The notes beneath the pieces were generated by a model that worked only from the letters and a program-made list of their open reading frames with translations, was not told the origin of the DNA and did not search any database. The position numbers and the translations under genes are program-made. Positions 1-5,865 of a stretch of 6,029 nt of DNA are shown here, one piece after another (positions within the stretch are counted from its first letter, which is position 1; every line of letters begins with the position of its first letter). The stretch covers positions 1 to 6,029 of the forward strand of contig JALHPA010000203.1 in assembly GCA_022842745.1 (NCBI GenBank), given 5' to 3'. The stretch is from Pirellulales bacterium (lineage in GTDB: Bacteria > Planctomycetota > Planctomycetia > Pirellulales > JALHPA01).

Positions 1-1875
1 GTCCGGCATGGAGGCAAAGAGGAGGTATTGAAGTTAGAGCGCGCAGCGAAGGGCGAGGGGGCCTGCTACGCCGCGTTTTATGCCGACTGCGAGCACGAGG
101 TGAAGCAGGTCTCCAACGGCGTTCGGTTCTGCCTGGCCTACAACCTCGTCCTGCGACCGAAGCGCACATCCCAGGTCGCCGCCCAACGGCCCGCCGCGGC
201 CGTGGATGCGCTTACCCAGTCGATTCTGTCCTGGACCGAGCGGCAGCCGGCCCAGCCGCTCGTGTTCGCACTCGAGCATCAATACACCGAGCGCGGGCTG
301 ACGCCGGAACTGCTAAAAGGTGTGGATCGGGAATTGGCCGACCTGATCGTGACGGCTGCGGAGAAGGCCGAATGCCTCGTCCATTTGGCGCAGGTCTCGC
401 GCCATTTGTCGCAGTTCGCGGACGACGGGAGTCTTGAGCGCAGCTACTACCGCCGATACCGGCCGCGGCGCGCGATCGAGATCGGCGAAACCTACGAGGA
501 CGATTTTCAGGCGGAGGAATGTTTCGATCTCGCCGGCAAGAAACAACCCTTTGGTCCGATTGCCCTGGAGCGGACGGCCGTCGTTGCCTCGATCCCGATC
601 GACGACTGGAAACCGACCGCGGAGGAATTTGAAGGCTATACCGGCAATGCCGGGAATACGCTCGACCGCTGGTACCACCGCTCGGCGATTCTTGTCTGGC
701 ATCGGGATCATCATTTCGATGTCGTCGCCAAATGCGGGGCGGAAGTCAGCGTTCCGTTGTTGAAATCCCTGGTGACCAAGCTGGCCAAGACGCCCAAGAA
801 TCGCCGTGCAGAAGCCCGCGCGGATTGCATCCGATTCGCGCGCGCGATCATCTCCCGCTGGCCACGTCAGTACAGAGGCTACGGGCATGTTGAGCGCGAG
901 CAGACCATGCCGCAACGGGCGTTTCCAGGTCTTTTGCTCAAGCTCAACGACCGGGATTCGATCGCGATGTTTCTCGGTAGAGCAGCCGAGACCGATGAGA
1001 CCTTGCGGCTGAACGCATTCATAGTGTCTGCCTGCCGCGAATTTGGTTGGAACACGTTCGATCGGGAATTGACCCAGCTCATGGCCGAGCAGCCGGTCGA
1101 GAAGCCACGCTATGCCGTGGCATATGATCGGCCGGAGATTCCGCCTCGCGATCTGGAATGGCTGGCTGACTTCTGCCTTGAAATACCGCCCGACCCACAG
1201 CACGCAAACCTGGCAGGCAGACTGTGCGCCAAGGCGGTCGAGCGATTTTGCCTCCCCTTTCCTATCCGCCGGTCCGATTGGTCGGACGAAAGGGAAACCA
1301 AACCCTCTGTATCGGAATCGTCGCTGCCGCTGCTGCTTAAGGCGCTCGTGGAGTATGGGCGGGACGAGGAGCTGTCGCGAGTGATTCATTTCGTGGAATG
1401 CCTGCCGAAGGAATTTCGCATCGACGTCTGTCAGGTTCCTGCTCTCAAAACTCTGATCCCGTGGTCGCGGAAAGAGTTTGGCAAGGTTCCTCAACCGCTT
1501 TTGGCATGGCTCGCGTCGGTGCGGCAGACCTTGCAAGCCGCAACGGCCACTCCGCCCGCCCCGCCCGCCGACTGGGCGCGCCCGGCGGAAGTCGGCTGCA
1601 ACTGCAAAAGCTGCGCGCAGCTTAACGCGTTCCTCGCTGACCCGGCGAATGGCGTTGGACGATTTCCTGCCCGCGAGGACCTGCGAAGTCATCTCGTTTC
1701 CATGATTCAACGCCACGGCTGCGACGTCAAACACACGGTGGAGCGCGTTGGCAGCCCGTTTTCACTGGTGCTCACCAAGACCAACGGTTCGATTGAAAGA
1801 GCCGCCAGGCGTTTCAAGGCGAACTGCCGTTTGCTAGAGATCCTGAATGAAGTCAGCGACGCAGTCGCGATTTGA
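1..1875 (+). CDS. 2OG-Fe(II) oxygenase domain protein, C-terminal 624 residues (5' end outside window)
   Basis: Frame 1 is open from the first base to the TGA at 1873-1875, and residues before the TTG at 28 already fit the family (V-R-H-G-G-K-E-E). The TTG is therefore not a start and the gene begins upstream of the window. The first ~50 visible residues match the end of a prolyl-4-hydroxylase-like double-stranded beta-helix. AAFYADCEHEV supplies the distal iron-ligand His (visible residue 32), and the Arg in GVRFCLAYNL (residue 42) is at the position expected to bind 2-oxoglutarate. The HxD half of the iron site would lie outside the window. Such enzymes hydroxylate a protein or small molecule using O2 and 2-oxoglutarate, but the substrate here is unknown. 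About 480 residues follow with no domain I recognise. A C-terminal C-x-C-x2-C cluster (Cys 533, 535, 538) then precedes a basic segment with LVLTKTN. I recall similar C-terminal ends in long 2OG-Fe(II) oxygenases, so this is probably the native architecture and not a fusion. There is no signal peptide or membrane segment in the visible part, which suggests a cytoplasmic protein. It is convergent with the CotH gene. Confidence 0.88.
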   Translation, partial: VRHGGKEEVLKLERAAKGEGACYAAFYADCEHEVKQVSNGVRFCLAYNLVLRPKRTSQVAAQRPAAAVDALTQSILSWTERQPAQPLVFALEHQYTERGLTPELLKGVDRELADLIVTAAEKAECLVHLAQVSRHLSQFADDGSLERSYYRRYRPRRAIEIGETYEDDFQAEECFDLAGKKQPFGPIALERTAVVASIPIDDWKPTAEEFEGYTGNAGNTLDRWYHRSAILVWHRDHHFDVVAKCGAEVSVPLLKSLVTKLAKTPKNRRAEARADCIRFARAIISRWPRQYRGYGHVEREQTMPQRAFPGLLLKLNDRDSIAMFLGRAAETDETLRLNAFIVSACREFGWNTFDRELTQLMAEQPVEKPRYAVAYDRPEIPPRDLEWLADFCLEIPPDPQHANLAGRLCAKAVERFCLPFPIRRSDWSDERETKPSVSESSLPLLLKALVEYGRDEELSRVIHFVECLPKEFRIDVCQVPALKTLIPWSRKEFGKVPQPLLAWLASVRQTLQAATATPPAPPADWARPAEVGCNCKSCAQLNAFLADPANGVGRFPAREDLRSHLVSMIQRHGCDVKHTVERVGSPFSLVLTKTNGSIERAARRFKANCRLLEILNEVSDAVAI

Positions 1876-1896
1876 TCCGCGGGCGCGCGAAAGTAC

Positions 1897-1931
1897 CGGT
1901 CGCCCCGGAACTGCTCGGCCGTTTTAATTTT
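1897..1931 (+). terminator. Possible intrinsic terminator of the 2OG-Fe(II) gene
   Basis: CGGTCG at 1897-1902 can pair with CGGCCG at 1916-1921 (six pairs including one G-U) across a 13-base loop. It is followed directly by TTTTAATTTT (1922-1931). The hairpin starts about 22 bases after the stop codon, a suitable place. The stem is short and the loop long, so this is only a moderate candidate. Confidence 0.4.
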
Positions 1932-2122
1932 GGAGATGTCCCGTCGTTCATCATCGTTGGCCACCGGCTGCCGCCAAAGTCGCATCTCCCGACCGGCTCT
2001 TGAACCGGCCGAAAAGACGCCCCCTGCCGGCCAGAGAGGAATTAGTCAGCCGAGAAACCGCGGCCGACATTCTGGTACCAGAGGTGACGGTCCCATTCAC
2101 GGCTGGAGATTTCGTCCCGTCG
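1931..2122. repeat. Imperfect direct repeat spanning the convergent gap
   Basis: The first copy at 1931-1946 reads TGGAGAT-G-TCCCGTCG. The second at 2104-2122 reads TGGAGAT-TTCG-TCCCGTCG. Fifteen bases are identical and the copies differ only in a 1- versus 4-base centre. They are 173 bases apart and no transposase or inverted ends lie between them. This could be a remnant of a duplication or insertion, or chance in GC-rich DNA. Confidence 0.25.
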
Positions 2123-2124
2123 CC

Positions 2125-4176
2125 CTAATTCCGCTCTCCCGGTGGGCCGTCAAAGGGTCGGCGAAACGGTCCCTCCGGTTCGTCCCCCGGCCGTCCACCC
2201 GGCGGGCCTGGGAAACCGCCCGGCGGTCCCCCTGGGCGTCCTCGAAAACCGCCGCGGCCTCCGCCGGGCGGCCCGCCCCGTGGCCCGCCAAAAGGCTGGG
2301 CCGGAAACAGGCTACCGAGCATTTCTCCCAGCTTTTCCTCGTCGACTTGCCCTCCTTTGGGTCGGTCGAATTCGTCGAACAGGGCTGCCGCCGCCGCCAG
2401 CAGTTCCTCGGAACTCACCTTCTTATCCTTATTCGCGTCTCCGCGAGCCAATATAGGCCCGGACAGGAATTCGGCCGGGTTGAACGGGCCCCGCGGCGCA
2501 CCATCCGGCGGAGTCGGTAGCAGGCCGGTCAATCCCGCCGTTAGCGACTCGAGATCGACTCCCCCGCTTGAGTCTTTCTTGCACGCCGCGAAAACTTTGT
2601 CCGCGATCGCCAGCCATTCGCTCCGCGACAGCTTCTTGTTCGCATCTGCGTCAAAGGCTTCCATTATCTGGCCCGCCATCATTGGTCCGATCGGTGGCGG
2701 CCCCCCCCGCCCAAAACCGCTCGTCGGAATGTGCCCCTTTGAGGTTCCGGCCAGTTGCTTCAGGACCGACTCGACCCGCTTTTCAAAGAACGTCGTTAGC
2801 TCGGGAGGCTTGCCAAACATCCCCGGCGGTCCAAATCCCCCTGGGCCCTCCTTCCGATTCGCCGCAGCTTGGGCGTCCCGCTCCCGCAGGTCCTTGATCG
2901 CCGACTCGCACTCCGCCAATCGCGTCAGCAGCCGGTCCTTGTCGAAGACTGTGGTCGAAAGCTCCTTCCATATCTTCTGGTACTGCTCCCTCATCCCCGG
3001 CGCCGCCAGCAGCCGATCGGTCAGCCGGTGCGCCCCGGGGTACGGCTGGCGCAGGCTCAAATCCATCTGCTGGGCGTTCGAACCAAGAATTGGAAAATTG
3101 GCGAATGCGCGGTCCAAATCCCAGGGGATGAAGTGCAGCTTTTTGGTTTCCGGATGCAGATAGGCATAGAAATTGTGTCCCAGCACAAAATAACTGTCCG
3201 AGTTCGCGACAAACGCCGTGGCCGCCAAAAATCTCAAATAGCCGTCAACGTCCAGATAGGATCCAATCTCTTTTTGGAACGTCGCGTCGTCCGCCGTCTG
3301 GATGAGCCGAGCAAATGCAATCATCCGCTCCGCCTCCTGCGGGGTTGCCTCGCGCTTCATTGCCAAAGATTGTTTGTATCGCTCCCAATTATTCCCGATC
3401 GTATCAAAGTCCCGCATCCCTTCCGGCTTCATCAACAGACCCTGATCGCTGCCGAATCGATCGCGGAGAAACGCGTTATCCACCTCCTCCACCAAAGTGT
3501 AGACGCCGAGCAGCTCTTTCTCGTACTTGCCCGGGACCGTCAGCCGAACTTCGGCCAGCGTCGTGCGCGATGCAGGCACGCCCGCCGCCCGATATAGCTC
3601 ATACCCCAAGGTCTCCCTGCACTTGGACGGATCCGTGACCCCGCAGTGCAGATTGATCGTTTTTGAGCCGCCAAACTTGTCTGTTCCGCCGGCGCGGTCC
3701 AGATCGATCTTAATCGACTTTTTGATGGTCCGCGACGCGTCCCCGATCGTTCCATTTCCCTTGTACCGAATGCCCACCTTCTCGAATGCATTGTCTCCAA
3801 TCACGACCTTTCCCGTTGCCCAAGGCAGGTCCATTCCAAAGTTATTCCGGTGCACCTCCCGATTGAGGTCAACCGCCGTTTGGGCCTCCGGTGTCCGCCC
3901 TCCAAAAAACCCAAATCCCCGTCCCCCGCGCGGCTGCATCGCGTCATATTCCTCGGTGGATTGGATAATTTCCACCTGCCACACCTTATTTGGTTGAAAC
4001 ACCGTAGCGCCGGCCGCTGCCTCGTCCCCTGGCTTCTCCTTGTCCGCGGCCAACGCAGCCGCTCCGAACCATTCGATCGCCATTGCCGCGACCAGGATCC
4101 AGACCGCAAACAGACCGCTACTTCCTCTCAATTGAATTCTCAACGGTTCATTCCTTGCGGGTTCTCGTAGACTCAC
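2125..4176 (-). CDS. Exported CotH-family kinase with EF-hands and Gly/Pro-rich tail
   Basis: The protein has 683 residues if the GTG at 4174-4176 is the start. Residues ~13-44 form a signal peptide: basic stretch, hydrophobic core GLFAVWILVAAMAI, and likely cleavage after A-L-A near residue 43. Residues ~62-476 are a CotH kinase domain. Landmarks are GIRYKGNG (135-142), K-K-S-I-K-I-D (152-158), F-G-G-S-K-T-I-N-L (168-176), GVYTLVEEV (224-232), N-S-D (325-327), HNFYAY (334-339) and PWDLD (351-355); the last three are the acidic motif region of the atypical kinase active site. B. subtilis CotH phosphorylates spore-coat proteins on Ser; the target here is unknown. A G/P linker leads to four EF-hand-like loops. 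Those beginning at D509 and D580 have the canonical acidic pattern ending in Glu. Those near 533 and 604 lack key ligands. Residues ~625-683 are low-complexity Gly/Pro/Arg. The protein probably acts in the periplasm or at the cell surface, and Ca2+ binding is inferred. The stop is TAG at 2125-2127. Confidence 0.94.
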   Translation of the reverse strand: MSLREPARNEPLRIQLRGSSGLFAVWILVAAMAIEWFGAAALAADKEKPGDEAAAGATVFQPNKVWQVEIIQSTEEYDAMQPRGGRGFGFFGGRTPEAQTAVDLNREVHRNNFGMDLPWATGKVVIGDNAFEKVGIRYKGNGTIGDASRTIKKSIKIDLDRAGGTDKFGGSKTINLHCGVTDPSKCRETLGYELYRAAGVPASRTTLAEVRLTVPGKYEKELLGVYTLVEEVDNAFLRDRFGSDQGLLMKPEGMRDFDTIGNNWERYKQSLAMKREATPQEAERMIAFARLIQTADDATFQKEIGSYLDVDGYLRFLAATAFVANSDSYFVLGHNFYAYLHPETKKLHFIPWDLDRAFANFPILGSNAQQMDLSLRQPYPGAHRLTDRLLAAPGMREQYQKIWKELSTTVFDKDRLLTRLAECESAIKDLRERDAQAAANRKEGPGGFGPPGMFGKPPELTTFFEKRVESVLKQLAGTSKGHIPTSGFGRGGPPPIGPMMAGQIMEAFDADANKKLSRSEWLAIADKVFAACKKDSSGGVDLESLTAGLTGLLPTPPDGAPRGPFNPAEFLSGPILARGDANKDKKVSSEELLAAAAALFDEFDRPKGGQVDEEKLGEMLGSLFPAQPFGGPRGGPPGGGRGGFRGRPGGPPGGFPGPPGGRPGDEPEGPFRRPFDGPPGERN
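2128..2304 (-). repeat. Low-complexity Gly/Pro/Arg-rich C-terminal tail (part of CotH gene)
   Basis: Codons ~625-683 of the CotH gene encode GGPRGGPPGGGRGGF followed by more G-G-P, P-G-G-F and G-P-P units, and end in PGERN. The motif spacing is irregular and does not keep the strict Gly-X-Y period of collagen. It is probably disordered and could mediate cell-wall or matrix contacts. The DNA is extremely GC-rich here, with strand-asymmetric runs of C on the + strand. Confidence 0.7.
2701..2708 (-). repeat. G8 homopolymer in the CotH/EF-hand linker
   Basis: Eight C's on the + strand, G8 in the coding strand, cover the last two bases of codon R490 plus codons G491 and G492. This is the longest homopolymer I noticed and lies in the linker between the kinase domain and the first EF-hand. 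Gain of one G leads to a TGA about 20 codons on, and loss of one G leads to a TGA about 10 codons on. Either change would give a kinase without EF-hands or tail. Confidence 0.75.
4141..4156 (-). promoter_or_regulatory. Alternative start (TTG) with Shine-Dalgarno-like AAGGA for the CotH gene
   Basis: AAGGA (coding strand, 4152-4156) sits 8 bases before an in-frame TTG (4141-4143), which is codon 12 of the GTG-started ORF. Starting there gives a protein beginning M-R-I-Q-L-R-G-S-S-G-L-F, a more usual short n-region for a signal peptide. The GTG start has only GAGGTGG about 12 bases upstream. The two starts cannot be separated from sequence alone. Confidence 0.35.
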
Positions 4177-4448
4177 GAATTTCCACTTCCACCTCGATCT
4201 CGCGCCGGCGTCTTCCCTGGAATCGCTCGGCGGCCCTTGGCGCGCGGCTAGCCCTGAACAGGCCCATTCAACCGGCCAGCGGGCACTCGCCTTCGCCGCT
4301 TAAAAATGCACCGCCGCTCCGCTTGGACACACGGCCCAGCCATTCAACCCCGAATCGTGCGCGAAGGACCGCCTGCGATTGAGAAACCGATTGATCGACC
4401 ATTTGTGCGCGGCCCGAAGCGTTCCTGGTCTCGGGCCAAGACAATCCT

Positions 4449-4496
4449 GGAGCAAAAACTCCCCCTCGGCCGCCAAAACCAAGGGGGAGCAAAAAC
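4449..4496. repeat. 11-base direct repeat flanking the terminator stem
   Basis: GGAGCAAAAAC occurs at 4449-4459 and again at 4486-4496. As a result the left side can also fold as GGAG-caaaaa-CTCC (4449-4462), which competes for the outer part of one terminator arm. This may simply reflect how the terminator arose by local duplication. Confidence 0.5.
4454..4490 (-). terminator. Intrinsic terminator of the surface-protein gene
   Basis: On the - strand, CTCCCCCT (4489-4482) pairs perfectly with AGGGGGAG (4466-4459). Two further G-C pairs form after one mismatch, the loop is about nine bases, and TTTTT (4458-4454) follows at once. It lies about 53 bases past the TAG at 4543. The + strand side has only an A-tract, so the terminator is directional. 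It implies that the CotH gene downstream has its own promoter or depends on read-through. Confidence 0.85.
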
Positions 4497-4542
4497 AGTC
4501 GGTCCAGGTTGAAATACCCAACTCGCGCTTGCAGACCGGCGG

Positions 4543-5610
4543 CTATTTCCGCCGGCGACCGGTTGCCGACATGTCCTCCCAAGCGGCCAGCACCGCCTGA
4601 AGTGCCGCCGATTGCGCAGGCGGCGTCGCCACTGGCGTCGGCGCTTGAATGCGAATGTCCCCACGACGGTCGATGCGGCCGTCGTCCTCGGCGAATTTTA
4701 GACTGTCGTACTCGAACTCGGTCCCTTTGCGAATCTCGATTCGGAATGTGTCTTTACCGTCCCGGCTGCCGAGATCGGACACGTTGACCACGAAGTCATA
4801 GCCGGTTTGGCCGTTCACCCGACCCTGACCAGTGATCTTGGCCGAGCGGCCGTCGGCGCTAAATTCGACAGAGGAGATCGTCGTGGATGTAAAACGGAGT
4901 TTTTGTTCCAGATCACCGAAACGCACTTGTCCGGCAATGGCATCCGGCGCCGGCAACAGCCCGGCGGGGATTTCGCCCGCCGACGGGGTGTTGTTCGGCC
5001 GGGTCCGGACGCTCAGTGCAAACATACGTTCGAAGCCGTCCAGGCTGCCCACCCCTTGGATGCGCCCCACCGTCGCTTGGGCTTCTGGTTTGACCGTTAC
5101 CAGCACCAGTCCCGTGGCAGATCCTCCCTTGCCGTCGGAGACCGTGTAGTTGAGCGCCGTCACTCCCACAAATCCAGCGTCGGGCCGAAACACGACCTGG
5201 CCACCGGAGGGGCCATTGACTAGTTCGACGGTTCCGCGGGTATTCGGCCGTTTCGATACTTCGGTAACTTGCAGCGTATCACCGTTGCGGTCGAAATCGT
5301 TGGACAATAGTTCGCTCGCGGCGATCTTTAGTTCCGTGTTGGCGGTCGTGGCCTTCAGGTCCGGACGCGCGACAGGGGGGCGGTTCGTTTCGGCGCCGTT
5401 CGACCCGCCGTTCCCTCCTCCCGGCAGCAGATGGCCGAGCAACTGCCCCAGGTCGGGCAACGGCCGGCCAGCGACTCCCGCCAACGGCGATGCGGCCAGT
5501 AATTCCCGCGTCTCCAGCCTTTCCACCTGCAACCGCCGACCGTCGGCTCGTCCGCGCGTCGCTGATGGATTGCCGCCAAAAAGACTCTGCAGAAGACTCT
5601 TCCGCCTCAT
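4543..5610 (-). CDS. Predicted secreted/surface protein with LEPR-XLL-like N-terminus, cadherin/Ig-like and post-COAP-1-like domains
   Basis: The protein has 355 residues. I chose the ATG at 5608-5610 because GAGGAGGAG lies five bases before it. The frame runs further up to an ATG at 5730, but that extension would read through the leader hairpin and the ribosome binding site. The N-terminus is basic (M-R-R-K-S-L-L). RLETRELLA (residues 31-39) resembles the LEPR-XLL motif found near the start of planctomycete exported proteins; no long classical hydrophobic core is seen. A Gly/Asn-rich linker follows. Residues ~77-173 form a cadherin/Ig-like domain: NRPPVARPD, L-L-S-N-D-F-D-R-N-G-D, F-R-P-D-A-G-F-V-G, and Y-T-V-S-D-G-K-G-G. 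The N-D-x-D-x-N-G-D segment is typical of Ca2+-binding sites in such domains. Residues ~180-322 (GRIQGVGS, ITGQGRVNGQTGYDFVV, and a late D-x-x-R-I-x-I) resemble post-COAP-1 domains. The C-terminus is basic (GRRRK). There is no enzyme motif, so a structural or adhesive role is inferred. Confidence 0.88.
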   Translation of the reverse strand: MRRKSLLQSLFGGNPSATRGRADGRRLQVERLETRELLAASPLAGVAGRPLPDLGQLLGHLLPGGGNGGSNGAETNRPPVARPDLKATTANTELKIAASELLSNDFDRNGDTLQVTEVSKRPNTRGTVELVNGPSGGQVVFRPDAGFVGVTALNYTVSDGKGGSATGLVLVTVKPEAQATVGRIQGVGSLDGFERMFALSVRTRPNNTPSAGEIPAGLLPAPDAIAGQVRFGDLEQKLRFTSTTISSVEFSADGRSAKITGQGRVNGQTGYDFVVNVSDLGSRDGKDTFRIEIRKGTEFEYDSLKFAEDDGRIDRRGDIRIQAPTPVATPPAQSAALQAVLAAWEDMSATGRRRK

Positions 5611-5615
5611 GGAAA

Positions 5616-5624
5616 CTCCTCCTC
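5616..5624 (-). promoter_or_regulatory. Ribosome binding site deciding the start at 5610
   Basis: The coding strand reads GAGGAGGAG, then TTTCC, then ATG. This purine-rich match to the anti-Shine-Dalgarno, at a suitable distance, is the main reason for preferring the internal ATG over the upstream one at 5730. Confidence 0.8.
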
Positions 5625-5639
5625 GCTGCGTTTTTCCGT

Positions 5640-5663
5640 GGCCGGGAAAAGAGTTTCCGGGCC
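5640..5663 (-). promoter_or_regulatory. Hairpin in the leader of the surface-protein gene
   Basis: On the - strand, GGCCCGGAAA (5663-5654) pairs with TTTCCCGGCC (5649-5640) in nine of ten positions (one C-C mismatch) around a CTCT loop. It ends 15 bases before the ribosome binding site. There is no T-tract after it, so it is not an intrinsic terminator. It could affect translation or mRNA stability, or be a DNA binding site. Confidence 0.5.
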
Positions 5664-5865
5664 ATTCCCCTTCCCTTAGCTTCCGAATTCCAGTCGTGCG
5701 CGTCAAGTAATTTGTGCCCAGATTGCGCATTGCGAAGGCGATAATCGCAGCGCTGGGCCTGATTCTCGTCCGCCCAAATAGTGGAAGATGCGTCGCGGCA
5801 ATAGCTCAACCGCCGGAGGTTCCGTAAGATCGATCCTGGGGGCAATGTCAGGTCGCCGCGGTTCC

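Larger units (their letters stand above)
1876..2124. other. Convergent intergenic region (249 bp)
   Basis: This gap separates the stop codons of two converging genes. It holds a weak terminator candidate at 1897-1931, a perfect 12-bp palindrome at 2071-2082 (TCTGGTACCAGA) and an imperfect direct repeat near its ends (1931-1946 and 2104-2122). I see no convincing coding region or RNA gene in it. No good intrinsic terminator for the - strand CotH gene is visible just past its stop at 2125. Confidence 0.6.
4177..4542. other. Intergenic region between the two - strand genes (366 bp)
   Basis: Read on the - strand, this is the 3' region of the surface-protein gene followed by the upstream region of the CotH gene. 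It contains the strong terminator at 4454-4490. The remaining ~280 bases must hold the CotH promoter, but I find no convincing -35/-10 pair. A 10-base sequence, CCATTCAACC (+ strand), occurs at 4264-4273 and 4340-4349; it may be a binding-site pair or chance. No RNA gene or convincing small gene was seen. Confidence 0.55.
5611..5865. promoter_or_regulatory. Divergent promoter region between the surface-protein gene and queE
   Basis: This 255-bp gap must drive transcription both ways. For the - strand gene, TTGACG (5706-5701) is a good -35 match, but the base run 17 bases on (GAAGCT) is a poor -10. For the + strand, GATAAT at 5740-5745 resembles a -10 without a matching -35. It lies in an 11-base palindrome, GCGAT-A-ATCGC (5738-5748), which could be an operator. 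None of these is strong. The - strand leader also carries the hairpin at 5640-5663. Confidence 0.35.

Noticed and set aside
28..30. TTG as start of the 2OG-Fe(II) gene, preceded by a GGAGG-like run
   Set aside because: The frame is open to base 1 and the upstream residues fit the dioxygenase fold. The iron-ligand HxD must lie further upstream, so the purine run is coding sequence for Lys-Glu-Glu.
313..1734. Long antisense open frame (473 codons) opposite the 2OG-Fe(II) gene
   Set aside because: It has no recognisable domain and a composition rich in Arg and Gly as expected of a GC-rich shadow frame. The + strand frame has clear family motifs at both ends.
1985..2015. tRNA-like GGTTCAAGAGCC on the - strand
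   Set aside because: It resembles a T-arm by chance only. No acceptor stem, anticodon arm or CCA-side pairing could be found around it.
2071..2082. 12-bp palindrome TCTGGTACCAGA as an operator or recombination site
   Set aside because: It is a single short palindrome between convergent genes with no partner site or nearby promoter. Chance is sufficient.
2128..2304. Collagen-like triple-helix repeat
   Set aside because: The Gly spacing is irregular and does not maintain Gly-X-Y over a useful length, so it is described as low-complexity.
2357..3163. + strand open frame (268 codons) opposite the CotH gene
   Set aside because: It is Ser/Pro/Arg-rich with no motif. It lies wholly across the well-supported EF-hand and kinase codons of the opposite strand.
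5611..5730. N-terminal extension of the surface protein starting at the ATG at 5730
   Set aside because: The strong ribosome binding site and the basic export-type N-terminus both favour 5610. The extra 40 codons show no family features and cross the leader hairpin.
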